From: Panax quinquefolius
Lineage: Eukaryota > Streptophyta > Magnoliopsida > Apiales > Araliaceae
DNA length: 64,000 bases
Direction of reading: 5' to 3'
Assembly: GCA_020205615.1 (NCBI GenBank)
Contig: CM035166.1
Location: 78,826,679 to 78,890,678, forward strand
Shown: one piece after another, positions 36,068-46,400 of the stretch
How the letters are laid out: every line of letters starts with the position of its first letter
How positions within the stretch are numbered: position 1 is the first letter of the stretch
Made by a program: the position numbers and the translations under genes
Notes under the pieces: generated by a model
Databases searched by the model: none
Told to the model about the DNA's origin: nothing
What the model saw: the letters and a program-made list of their open reading frames with translations, nothing else

Positions 36068-36523
36068 TCACCATGGATTGAAAATTGTACTCAGTCTTAT
36101 GTCAACAAGAGCTTCGCCGACGACATGACTACCAAGTGGGCATGATTTTACAAATATGACCGACTCTTTGATCTTTTGTGGAGACCCATTTAGATCTTCG
36201 TGGACCTCTATTTCATTATCCCCAATTGTCTCCACACTTCCTATATCTTGTGGCTCATCCAGTTGCAGATTTGGTTCAGGTTCTCCGTCAATTTCGTCAT
36301 CCATGTCATAAAACCGAGTGTTTGGAGGAAGGTTGCTTACGGCTTTAGTCATTTGCTCTATCTGATCTGCAAGATTTTGAATTGACCTCGCTTGATTACT
36401 CATCTGATCCACAAAATTTTGAATTGACCTCGCTTGATTAATCCTTCTCTCCTCATTCGATGCTACGAACTTGGACCACAATTCCTCCAACCTTGAATTA
36501 TCTATCTCCGTCTCGGAAGCCAT
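36068..36523 (-). CDS. Element G second ORF: charged coiled-coil-like Gag tail
   Basis: 151-codon minus-strand frame. The first 80 residues are polar and carry a near-duplicated NQARSIQN unit (NQARSIQNFVDQM, then NQARSIQNLADQI), compatible with a coiled coil. The middle is acidic (DDEIDGEPEPNLQLDEPQD). The last 40 residues (VVGEALVDIRLSTIFNPW) resemble the start of a retroelement protease region and then stop. It is probably the downstream part of the same polyprotein as 36695-37183, separated by a stop near 36545-36700. Not a host gene; function beyond Gag tail unknown. Confidence 0.55.
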   Translation of the reverse strand: MASETEIDNSRLEELWSKFVASNEERRINQARSIQNFVDQMSNQARSIQNLADQIEQMTKAVSNLPPNTRFYDMDDEIDGEPEPNLQLDEPQDIGSVETIGDNEIEVHEDLNGSPQKIKESVIFVKSCPLGSHVVGEALVDIRLSTIFNPW

Positions 36524-36694
36524 GTATTGTGGACCATTGGTTGAGGTAGTGACGAGTTATTCCATCTGATTATTAAAATTTTGGATTGACAGCTCCTGAC
36601 TCCTTATCAGCTCATCTTTTTCTGCTATACTCCTTAACATGAATTCCTTAAACTCTGAATTGTCTTCTTGTCGCCTTGGAGGTGGATATGAGAA

Positions 36695-37183
36695 TTACGT
36701 CGTGTATGTTGGACTTGGAGCATATAATTGATTTTGATGAGTATGGCTCCATGAAAAATCCGGGTGATACCCCCAATCCTGATAATAGTTGTTAGGATAG
36801 ACATAATTATTGGCGTAATCACCACCATACTGTACCGGCTCAAAACTGATGGCGCACTGATGACTCATATGATTTCCAGCACAATAATCATAGGTAACCG
36901 CCACACTTTGACGACGTTGAGCTTTAAAAGCGTCTAACCTCCTCGAAATTGTCTTAATCTGTGCTGATAATGCAGAAAGTGTCGCGAGTCTGTCAATCTC
37001 CGCTCCCCTTGGCTGAGTCATTCTTTCCATCCTTCGACTCCGTTGGGCTGCGATAACCTCCGACGTCTTCGAAGATGCCTCAATTTGTATTGGCTCTATA
37101 GAAGATGTATTAAGTCCATCAATCCCTATTTCCCTTGGTTGAGTCATGTTCGTGTATGGCCATTGATACGCAAAGTCATCCAT
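36695..37183 (-). CDS. gag: Element G shortened gag with nucleocapsid knuckle
   Basis: 162-codon minus-strand frame starting about 110 bases after the primer site. It lacks the capsid domain of D gag and begins near what would be the capsid end. Residues 8-75 are polar with a repeated MTQPRE/MTQPRG motif. The knuckle at 36856-36894 reads YDYCAGNHMSHQC. The expected pattern in D is CX2CX3HX4C, so the first cysteine is tyrosine. After it comes an aromatic, Tyr/Asn-rich stretch (GGDYANNYVYPNNYYQDW), which in full-length relatives also follows the knuckle. Interpreted as an RNA-binding Gag fragment of a non-autonomous element. Confidence 0.7.
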   Translation of the reverse strand: MDDFAYQWPYTNMTQPREIGIDGLNTSSIEPIQIEASSKTSEVIAAQRSRRMERMTQPRGAEIDRLATLSALSAQIKTISRRLDAFKAQRRQSVAVTYDYCAGNHMSHQCAISFEPVQYGGDYANNYVYPNNYYQDWGYHPDFSWSHTHQNQLYAPSPTYTT

Positions 37184-37293
37184 AGTACCTGAAAAGAGAG
37201 AAATATAGGAAAAGAGTTAAAACTAAAAATAAAAATGTTTAAATTAAGACTATTTAGATTGAAATTAATATTGGTAAAAAATATTAAACTAAT

Positions 37294-37311
37294 TCCCCGG
37301 CAACGGTGCCA
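37294..37311 (-). other. G primer-binding site (tRNA-Asp type)
   Basis: Minus strand TGGCACCGTTGCCGGGGA, 17 of 18 bases matching the 3' end of plant tRNA-Asp (TGGCGCCGTTGCCGGGGA as primer site). Confidence 0.88.
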
Positions 37312-37317
37312 AAAACT

Positions 37318-39075
37318 TGTTGGGTAAAATCTAATTACGCACAACACGCATGTATACGTGGTCAACAAGTAATAAAGTGAAAGTAGAGTATCGTTCCCAC
37401 GAGGAATTGTTTAATAGAAAATCACCAAGTACTAACCCGTAACCAACTCAATCTTATTTAAACGAATGAATTTCAAATTATATAAATTAAATTATTTAAT
37501 TACACTAATTCTAATAATCACAAATTAAAAATCAGATTACGGAGATTTAAGATCACAACTTCACTTATTGCTTCATTTAAGTTAACACACTTCTCATCAA
37601 TTATTTTCTATCTTGAATTGTTAATCAAGAATACTAAAGCAGATAAAACTACCTCTCGATGCATAATACCCATACTCACTTAAATCCACAGATGATAGAA
37701 TTAAGCAAGACACCCTAATTACTAATCCACTATATCTCTATGTGAATTACAATTAAAAAGGATTTAAAGCACAAGTTCTCTATAAGATTACATGCGATGT
37801 TAGGTATATGTCTATCTTAGACATAAATTATGTATTCCAACGCCATGCAGAAAACACAATCACATGCTATTATGATTAGATCTAAATCTAAACTTCATCT
37901 CTCGAGTTCATATAGATTATCACGATAATTGATGGCCAATCAATTAAACAATTAAGTCCAAATCAAAATAGACAATCCTCACGATAGAACATAATAATTA
38001 ATAGCGAAACATATTAACATAAACTACACAATAAGATCCATTGTAATCTCAAACAAAGAATTAGTTCATTGAATTAAAACTAAGAATCCACAATTGAATA
38101 CACATTAAAAGACAAAAATATAAGAAGATAGAAGAAGATAGAATCTATTGTCTGTAGATTTGAAGCTCCCTCCTGCTCCTACTTTGAATCTTCAATGGTC
38201 TCTAAGTTGCTTCATTCTCCAAAACTCATTAGAACTATGATTTTGATCTAATCTACTCTACTCTAATCTAATGGAATCCTCTCTCTAGTATCTAAATTCC
38301 TCTAATCCTTGTGATTCTCCTCCTTTTATAAGTCTCTTTACATGTCTTTAAGTCCTTTTGGAAGTCCTCTTAGAAGTCCTTGAGTCAATTGGATCGAAAC
38401 AATCCTTCTCAGACTCAAATTGGACCAAAATTCGCATTTTCGCATTTTACAAGGCATACCCCCCTTCCCGTGGGTCTAGGTTTTGTTTTGGGCCGGCCCC
38501 GGCGGGCTAGTGACCTGTCTTGTGACTTGCATGCCCACCCCGGCGGCGGTTTTGTGAAGGAAAAGTTTTGGCTTTGATGTCCTTTGGGAAAATGGCCATA
38601 CCTTTTGATCCAGAAAGAGTTACGAGGCCTGCAACCTATCAAATCGAAGATATCGACGAAATTTACAACTTTCATTCTTTAAGAGTTTATAAATAAAGGA
38701 CGGATGAAGGTCGAAATTGGCCTGGAAGTGAGTGCTATGCAAATGACCAACCAAAACAGTGACGTTCGACGTCCGTTGGTACAAATGTCATAACTCTTGC
38801 ATCCGAACTCTGATTGGAATGATTCAAGATATTCCGGAAAGCTAAGAAGAAGCTCTACAATATAATCCAAGTTCCAAACCAAGAACATGAAAGCCCAAAC
38901 AATGTCCGGATTGCTTTTCTTTGCGATTTTATACCAATTCTTTGTGATTTCATCTCCAAAGCATATAATCTGCAAAACGAACACAAAATGCATGAAAAGT
39001 AACTAAGAAACATGAGATTAAGCAATTAATTCAAGTAACAGATACTGAATAAGTTGGTATAAAACCTACTTATCA
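37318..39075 (-). mobile_element. 5' LTR of G
   Basis: 1,758 bp. TATA-like TATAAAA (minus) at 38324-38330. The GC-rich island at about 38455-38560 lies 130-230 bases upstream of it. Otherwise nearly identical to the 3' LTR, with a few substitutions. Confidence 0.93.
38324..38330 (-). promoter_or_regulatory. Putative TATA box, G 5' LTR
   Basis: TATAAAA on the minus strand within GACTTATAAAAGGAGGA. Motif only. Confidence 0.5.
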
Positions 39076-39727
39076 GCATAATTGATTGCTGAATGACGAG
39101 GCCGACATCAATTTTGAAGCCTCGAATAATGGAATACAACAGTACAACCCTCTCCTTGGTGACATGGCTCACATGTGTGCATGGCATGAGTTTGGCGCAA
39201 ATAAAGGCATACCAAGCCTTTCCATATAAACTGAGGTGCGAAAGAGGGAATGTCATGCTGCCACATTCATGCATTATCCATGTGGTTCCCGGTTGACAAA
39301 GCTCGCGTATTATGGCTTCGTAGTCTGGTCCTTGGCTCACAAGACTAGCATATTCATCATTTTGACCCTCCAACGACAACTAATAACACCTGTTGATGTC
39401 CTCTTCGCCGAATTCGACTGTTTTTCCTCGCACATACACTCCATAATGATAGTGTTCAAAAACGTTGGCGTAGAACTCTTAAACGATTGCAATCACTGCC
39501 GGGTCCGGTTGTTGAGTAAGCGTGAACTAATTCCTTTCTGTAATCATCACAACCATGTCTCCATCCTTTGATTGGTTGGGTCGTAATCCGCGTTCGAGAA
39601 TGAGAGATCGGGTGGCCATCCTATTATAGCATTTTTGGGCTGCGACACTCATGAACCGGCGGCTGTCAAATTTTTGAGGTGTCGAAGCGGATCCAGTTCC
39701 ATCTCCTCATTGATGCTTCGAAGCCAT
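39076..39727 (-). pseudogene. Element D env-like third ORF, N-terminal part
   Basis: Starts at the ATG at 39725-39727, eleven bases after a pyrimidine-rich TTTCTTGCAG (AG near 39738) that could be the splice acceptor of a subgenomic env-like transcript. In-frame blocks include FMSVAAQKCYNRMATRS, EFYANVFEHYHYGVYV and the frame 39026-39379, with IRELCQPGTTW and FICAKLMPCTHVSHVTKERV. These match the putative plant transposon protein domain of Athila-type elements. Stops occur at codon 7 (TGA) and at several later points, and G interrupts the ORF at 39075. A role as an envelope is only a hypothesis for this family. Confidence 0.78.
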
Positions 39728-41050
39728 CTAGAAAATTCTGCAAGAAAGTCACATTCACACGTATTATAATTGTGCAGAAATCTAATATGGACATATGTAC
39801 CCATAGCACTACCCCAAAACTTCAAAATAAGTTAACGTTGTGTAACATGGTTGGGTGTGTGATGAGACACATAATAACAAGAAAGTACAAAATTTACCTA
39901 GTAGTCTCATTTTATATTCAAACAGTGCCATTGGCAAATGAAGAACAAGGCACGCCCGAACAAGGCGCGCCCAAAAGATGTAACATTGCGAGAAACAATA
40001 TGGCAACAACTTCATACAGTCGGTACATGGGTAGCGAAAAACTATGGGCATGACATATAGGCCAAAATTTCGAGCAATTATGATCAAGTATTCAATGCAT
40101 GTGCAAATTCGACAAAAACATTAGTCCCGTAGACATATGAACTCAAGTATGCATCCATACCGCTTAGGTTCCCACCATGATGATTATACCAGTCTAACAA
40201 GAAACCTATGTTATTGGGGTGACAAATATGCAAGTAAATTAAAAAAGTGGATAAGTTGTTGTGGGAATTAATCAAGACAATTGACTCAGACAAAATAGCA
40301 AACACCTTGTGGGCATTTTAAAATTCAGCTTTGAACACCATTATTATCATAGCAATCACACCTCAAGTACATCAATCACCCTAGAATACAACATATGCAT
40401 GACAGTCCAATCTCTGGTGAGTCATACGCATGCAAGAGAGGGTATAAAAGAAAGTATAATACATACCTTAGAGATAGTAGGAGAGAACGAAATCAAGTAG
40501 AATGAAACCCAATTGAAACAAGATATTCGTATCTATAAAAGTATGCAATGTATTTAATGTGAATGGTGCAGGCGGTTACACAAAAGTGTATGACAAGGGT
40601 TCAAGTGATGCACGTGGGAAATAGTTAAAAAGAATGAGAAGTTGCCAATGCAGAGTTTTAATCCGTTTAGGATTCTAAACCTGACCCCAGCGTCGGGGCG
40701 CTGGGTTATGCTAGGAATCGGGCGTCGGGGCACTAGCCACCAGGACGTGAGGAGCCCCTTTAGCGCCGGGAGGCCAGACGTGGTTGGCAAACGAGCGCTG
40801 GAGTTCTTTGGGCCGATGCTAAAAACTACGGAGGCGTGGGTGGCTGTGGCTGTGTGATCTTGAGATTGGGCAGACCTGCGTGACCACTATCCCTCTTATT
40901 TGATCTATTGCTCAATTTGCAACTTATCTGGAAACAAGTAAGGAATGCATGACGAATATTTCTTCTAGAGTACATACTAACATCTAAAGAACGAAATAAA
41001 CAAAAATAAAATAATAAATTTTTAGTGAACTAAACAAAATAAACAGAAAC
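39728..41050 (-). other. Element D spacer between integrase and env-like ORF
   Basis: No gene supported. It contains a GC-rich stretch at about 40680-40790 (CAGCGTCGGGGCGCTGGG) within AT-rich DNA. Plus-strand frames at 39679-40053 and 40642-40857 run opposite to the element and look fortuitous. An intron for the env-like transcript would be expected here by analogy to Athila, but I cannot place a donor. Confidence 0.6.
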
Positions 41051-41110
41051 TCTTGGGGTTGCCTCTCTATAGCGCTTGGTTTAGAGTCGTCAGCCCGACT
41101 TTACTGTATT
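41050..41110 (-). other. Conserved GGTTGCC...AGCGCTTGG motif after integrase, D
   Basis: TTGGGGTTGCCTCTCTATAGCGCTTGG with AGCCCGACTTT after it. G has the corresponding motif at 35761-35830, so it was kept in a non-coding derivative and may be a cis-acting signal. Confidence 0.55.
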
Positions 41111-41112
41111 TT

Positions 41113-42297
41113 TCAATTGGCCACTAGATCAGAGAGGTACATAGTTGTAGATTGTTGTTCAATGGACCCATTCCAACAATGCTTGAGCCGTTGGCCTTTC
41201 ACCTTGAATGTTCGCTTTGAATTCGGTTCCTCGACTTCAACATTTCCGTGCGGTGCGACAGATATAACCACGAAAGGGCCGGACCAGCGAGATTTTAATT
41301 TACCAGGAAATAAACGCAATCTGGAATTAAAAAACAATACTTGTTAGCCCGGTTCGAACTTTCGATCAAGGATTTTCTTATCATGCCAGGTTTTTACTTT
41401 CTCCTTGTACAATTTGGCGTTCTCATATGCATTATGCCGGAATTCATCCATCTCATTTAACTGAAGTAACCTCTTCTCACCAGCTGCTTGTAGGTCAAAG
41501 TTTATTTTCTGAATCTCCTAGTATGTACTATGTTCTAGTTCGACAAGGAGATGACACGTCTTTCCATAAACCATCCTATAAGGTGACATACCGATAGGAT
41601 TCTTGTAAGCTGTGCGATATGCCCATAGGGCATCATCTAGTCGAATGGCCCAATCTTTTCATGACGGATTGACCACCTTCTCCAGGATTCTTTTAACTTC
41701 CCGATTCGAGACTTCCGCTTGACCATTGGTTTGGGGATGATACGCGGCGGCAATCTTATGTCGGATCCCATACTTTGTAAGCAGTTTAGTGAACTTCTTA
41801 TTACAGAAGTGAGTACCCTCATCGCTAATTATTGCCCTTGGTGTTCCAAATCATGTGAAAATATTCTTCTTCAAGAATCGAAGTACCACCTTAGCATCGT
41901 TCGAGGGTAAGGCTGCAACTTCTACCCATTTTGACATATAATCTACCGCCAACAGAATGTACTGATTATTGAATGAGGATGGGAAGGGTCCCATAAAGTC
42001 AATTCCCCACACATCAAATAACTCCACCTCCAAAATGGTATTAAGTGGCATTTCATTGCGTTTGGAGATATTGACTACGCGTTGACACCGATCACACTTC
42101 AACACATAGAGGTATGCGTCTTTGAATAGAGAAGGCCAGAAAAAACCCAATTGCAACACTTTGGCTGTTGTTCTATCACTCGCGTAATGACCTCCATAAT
42201 CTGATGAGTGGCAATGACCTAATATGCTATCCATCTCCTCTTGTGGCACACATCGTCTAATCATTTGGTCTGCACAAGCCTTAAACAGAAACGGTTC
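41113..42297 (-). pseudogene. pol: Element D integrase
   Basis: The frame 41851-42264 has the zinc-binding region (HCHSSDYGGHYASDRTTAKV ... LKCDRCQR) and the core motif GIDFMGPFPSSFNNQYILLA with the first catalytic aspartate. Beyond 41850 the core continues in other phases ([18 protein letters not shown] is readable near 41700-41740), with a stop near 41655-41660. The C-terminal frame 41113-41337 has NSRLRLFPGKLKSRWSGPFVV, the GPF/Y module. The chromodomain-type tail of the Tekay copies is absent, as expected for Athila. Confidence 0.87.
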
Positions 42298-42309
42298 TTC
42301 CTAAAAGTA

Positions 42310-43902
42310 TTAGCGAACATCATGGAGGAACTTTTTTTGTTGTTGCGAGTTTAAATCAGGAGGAAACACATTACTAACTAGATAATTCACAAAATCAGTA
42401 TACCATGGCACTGCTGTTGTTACTTGAAGGAGTTGTTCAGCAGGAAACCTCTCATTAATCATGACGTTGTTTTTTTGCTCAACCTCCGCATTTTCTAAAC
42501 AAGAAAGATGATCTGCCACTTGGTTCTCGGTACCTTTTCTATCTCGGATCTCCAAGTCAAATTCTTATAGCAAAAGTACCCACCGTATTATCCGCGGTTT
42601 GGCATCTTTCTTCTCAATCAAATACTTAATAGCTGAATGATCAGTGTAGACAATTACCTTGGTCCCTAAGATATATGCTCTGAACTTGTCGAAAGCAAAC
42701 ACAACCGCAAGTAATTCTTTTTCGGTGGTCGTGTAATTCAACTGAGCATCTGTCATCGTCTTGCTGGAGTAGTAAATAGTGTAAAAATTTCTATCGCGAC
42801 GTTGTCCCAATACTGCTCCAACTCCGTAGTTACTGGCGTCACACATCAATTCAAACAGTAAGGACCAACCGGGCGCCACAATAATTGGAGCTGAAACCAA
42901 TTTCTTCTTCAAAACTTCAAAAGCATCGATGCATGACTGATCCATCTTGAACAGTACATCTTTCTCCAAGAGGGAACATAAGGGTTTCAAAATTTTGGAG
43001 AAATCTTTAATGAAGTGTCTGTAGAAACCCGCATGTCCCAAGAAACTCCGTATTCCATTCACAGTTGTTGGAGGAGGTAGTTTCTCAATCGTCTTAATTT
43101 TGGCTTTATCAACCTCTAGCCCTGATGTGGAAACCTTATGCCCTAAAATTATCCCCTCTTGCACCATGAAGTGACATTTTTCCCAGTTAAGAACTAGTTT
43201 AGTCTCCACACAGCGCTTCAACACTAAGACCAAAATTTTCAAGCATAAATCAAAGCTATCACCGAACACGGAGAAGTCATCCATAAATACTTCCAAATTT
43301 TGTTTTACCATATATGAGAATATAGCCATCATGTACCGTTGAAAAGTTGCCGGAGCATTACATAAACCAAAAGACATACGACGGAAGGCAAGCGTACCGT
43401 AAGGGCATGTGAATGTGGTTTTTTCTTGATCTTCTGAGGCTATGGCAATCTGATTATATCCGGAATATCCATCCAAAAGACAGTAGAACTGATGTCCCGC
43501 TAACCTATCCAACATCTGATCAATAAACGGTAAGGGGAAGTGATCCTTGCATGTGGCTTTATTTAGTTTGTGGTAATCCATACATACTTTCCATCCTGTA
43601 ACGGTTCTAGTGGGGATGAGCTCATTAGAGTCATTTTTCACCAATATCATACCCCCTTTCTTTGGTACGCACTGTACAGGACTTACCCATGAACTGTCCG
43701 AGATTGGATAAATAATGCCGGCATCCAACCACTTTATGATCTCCTTTTTCACCACATCCTTCATAATGGGGTTTAACCTTCTTTGCTGCTCAATGGTTGG
43801 TTTTGCTCCCTCTTCCAATAAAATCTTATGCATACAAAATGACGGACTAATTCCTCGAATATCTGCTATAGTCCATCTGATTTCTATTTTGAACTCTCGC
43901 AA
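42310..43902 (-). pseudogene. pol: Element D reverse transcriptase/RNase H, best-preserved pol frame
   Basis: 445-codon minus-strand frame 42565-43902, continued after a short break by 42310-42555 (ENQVADHLSCLE, end of RNase H). RT motifs: [10 protein letters not shown] at residues 75-84, [10 protein letters not shown] 105-114, [11 protein letters not shown] 142-152, [11 protein letters not shown] 178-188, catalytic VFMDDF 205-210, and LGHKVS 253-258. RNase H starts near residue 338 with [13 protein letters not shown] (Asp 355), [13 protein letters not shown] (Glu 396) and [10 protein letters not shown] (Asp 421). Catalytic residues look intact. The break at about 42560-42570 follows GGCATC..ATCCGCGGTTTGG. 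By sequence it belongs to Athila, not Tekay. Confidence 0.9.
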
Positions 43903-43907
43903 TACCC

Positions 43908-44398
43908 TTAGCAGTTTCTCTTTTGCGTGTCAGTTAAATCTATCGAAATAATGACTGGTAAGGTAGCATCTTTTCCCAAATAGGCACACTGTAGATGAGA
44001 TGGTAATGGTTTTAATTCCAACACCGGTGGCTCTTCTATCGATGGTTTAAACTTTTTCCCTTCTGTTTCAGGCCTATCAAGAGTGTCGAAGTATTGTTTA
44101 CTTTTCCTAGCGGTAGGTATTGCTTCTAGGCATTTGACATACTCAATGTCATCCTCAATATCATAGTCGTCCATCCCGAACAAAACAAATTCTAGTGGGT
44201 CCTTTGAATAATTTCCGTTGAACTTATGATTAACTAATTCATCCAACACATCCACCCGTAAACATTCACCCTTGTCTTTCGAATAAGTCGAGTACATTGA
44301 AGGTGACCTATTGGTCTTCAACTTGCATTGTCAATTCACGTTTTTGTATGCCAATCAACATTCTTCCCGTTGCTAAAAATGGTCGCCCGAGAATGATG
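43908..44398 (-). pseudogene. pol: Element D protease/RT linker
   Basis: 137-codon frame with KDPLEFVLFGMDDYDIEDDI and KFKPSIEEPPVLELKPLPSH, the acidic and proline-rich spacer usual between protease and RT in Athila elements. Cut on its upstream side by the solo LTR K at 44404; the protease itself resumes at 47525. Confidence 0.82.
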
Positions 44399-44403
44399 GG
44401 AAT
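44399..44403. other. Left target-site duplication of K (GGAAT)
   Basis: Identical to 47525-47529. Confidence 0.95.
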
Positions 44404-45212
44404 TGTGAAACCCCAGATTTTATGAATAAAGATTTAAATTTCTCAAAATATTTTTTTTGAATATTATGGTGTGGATTTGATATAATGTTATAGTTGTGGG
44501 TAGTATTTATAAATTTTGCAAAGTATGCAAGTTGTTATAAAATATTTGTTTGGTCAAGGAATATTCTTTTTGTCAGAGAATATCCGTACGATGACACAAT
44601 CATTGGTGGACCCCACAACGGAAGTATTGTCGTAGTTAGAAAAGGACAGAATTATCTTTTTATAAAAATAATAGCGAAAGTGTTACCATTAAAATTGTTG
44701 AACTACTCAAGAGTAAAAGTACTGATGTCTGGCGTGGTTGCGTAGTAGCACACGGTATTGATTATTGATGCTTACGTGAGAAGTCACTCGGTTATACTCA
44801 ATTATTGCTACAAAGAATTGTTGCATCATATCTCTCATATTATTGATTCAATTATTGTCACAAAGATTATCATCGATAATATGTTATATTATTAAATCAA
44901 TAATTGAGATGACAAAGTTATTCATATTATTATTTGCAATATTGACAATGTCTAGAAGTTCTATCAAGGAGAGGTTTGGTCATCTAATTGCGCGCCAATA
45001 AGGAGAAATCTTTATCGAAAAGCCCCCTCTTTCCTGAGAACGACCTGGTTGTTAAATATTATGAGTTATAATATTAATGATGAATGTTATTAGAATTGAA
45101 GTTGTGTTCGGAGTTGAATTTGGAGACGCGGACGTGATATTTGAGTCCGGAACGATGAAATTAATAAAAATAGTCTATAAACACAAAATTTTCCAGGATT
45201 CACTATTTGGTT

Positions 45213-45235
45213 AAAAAGTCAACAGTTGACTTTTT
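45213..45235. promoter_or_regulatory. Perfect inverted W-box pair in the K-specific segment
   Basis: Arms AAAAAGTCAAC and GTTGACTTTTT around a single A. Each arm contains the WRKY-binding core TTGAC, and a third GTCAA core is at 45244-45248. The segment holding it is absent from L, H and C at the same place. Binding is inferred from motif only. Confidence 0.55.
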
Positions 45236-45747
45236 TGGGAAAAGTCAAACTTCAAAATTTCAAAATTTATATTGTTGATAAAAATAGTTTCATTATGTTG
45301 GAATTGTTTGTGTTAGTGAAAATCGACATCTATTCCGATGATAATTGATGTCTGGGGGTTATATTGATAAATCGGGTAATTTATCGGATAAATGAGCAAT
45401 TAATTGCTACTAATTCAAATGCTTATATAACTATTTGTTCACATGTATGTACTATTGAATCACATTCTTGTACTATTAGGGGAGTTGGTGCAAAATTGAT
45501 AATACTTGCATGACTAAGTTAAAAATGGAGGTATAGATGGAGGTACTATACTGTAATTGTTTTTATCACATAATTAGAACTATTGAGTCACATGATTTAC
45601 TATTGATTTACATTATTTGAAATTTGGGGGGTTGGTGCAAGATTGATAATACTTGCAGGACTAAATTAAAAATGAAGAAAAAGAGGAAGGTATTATACTG
45701 TAATATTTCGAACCCCAAAACGTGAAATTATCGAAACTATATTTTCC

Positions 45748-45755
45748 TATAAATA
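45748..45755 (+). promoter_or_regulatory. TATA box, LTR K
   Basis: TATAAATA followed by GAAGCTCATTCTTCCTTCAT and a GA-rich leader, as in L. Confidence 0.68.
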
Positions 45756-45954
45756 GAAGCTCATTCTTCCTTCATTTCTCACCAATTCACAAAAGCTTTA
45801 GAGCAATTATTATAGAGAGAAATTATAGAGAGAAAGAAGAAAAGTATTATGCTCCTTCACTACTTCTATATCTAGTTTCTTCTAAGGTAGGGAATATTAT
45901 TTGTTGTACTCGTAGGGAGGATTATTTCTTTCTTATCCATGAAGAGAACTTCTT

Positions 45955-46400
45955 TTATTCCATTCTTTATTATTCTATTGGAATAACATGTATACGCGGG
46001 CTACCCTATACTTGGTGACATTCTTCTATTATTTCGTCTTTATTATTCTGTTGGAATATCGTGGTATCATGCATTTTATGCCGGACTGATTAAAATCTTT
46101 ATTATTCTCGTTGGAATATCCTGTTTGTGCGCTTTTACGCAGGACACGTTCCGTCTTTATTATTATTCTCGTTAGAATATCCGTGTCATGCATTTTACGT
46201 GGGACTGATTAGATCCTTATTAGTATTCATTTGAATAACTCATCATCTGAGAAGTACCGCATGCATGGTGATTTCTGTTGTTATTTCATTCTTTATTATT
46301 CTGTTGGAACATCCTGTCGGTGCAAATTTCGCCTGACCTGGTTCCGTTATTTAGTATTCTGTTGGAATAACCTGTCTATGCGAAGTACCGCATACATGGT
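45955..46400 (+). repeat. ~61-bp tandem array, LTR K
   Basis: Six to seven decayed units of TTTATTATTCTGTTGGAATAxC...GGACxxGTTCC, two with the GATTAAAATC/GATTAGATC variant. Confidence 0.85.

Larger units (their letters stand above)
32672..39075 (-). mobile_element. Element G: non-autonomous Tat/Athila-related retrotransposon
   Basis: 6.4 kb minus-strand element with LTRs of 1,718 and 1,758 bp (TGTTGGGTAAAATC ... CCTACTTATCA), a tRNA-Asp primer site and a polypurine tract. The internal region is only 2.9 kb. It encodes a shortened gag with a nucleocapsid knuckle and a charged repeat region, but no RT, RNase H or integrase. Its 3' untranslated region matches that of D over about 1 kb, suggesting it used enzymes of D-like elements. 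The flanks (AGCAC left, GCATA right) do not form a clean duplication, but the host env-like frame continues across the insertion. Confidence 0.88.

Noticed and set aside
32667..39080. Clean target-site duplication for G
   Set aside because: Flanks AGCAC and GCATA share only a GCA core at shifted positions. The insertion is supported by LTR structure and by the continuing host frame, not by a duplication.
39679..40053. 124-codon plus-strand frame
   Set aside because: Antisense to the start of D's env-like ORF and its spacer; composition and phase give no sign of coding.
40642..40857. GC-rich plus-strand frame, possible host exon
   Set aside because: It is within the D spacer, which is continuous with D on both sides, and GC-rich patches are usual in these elements.
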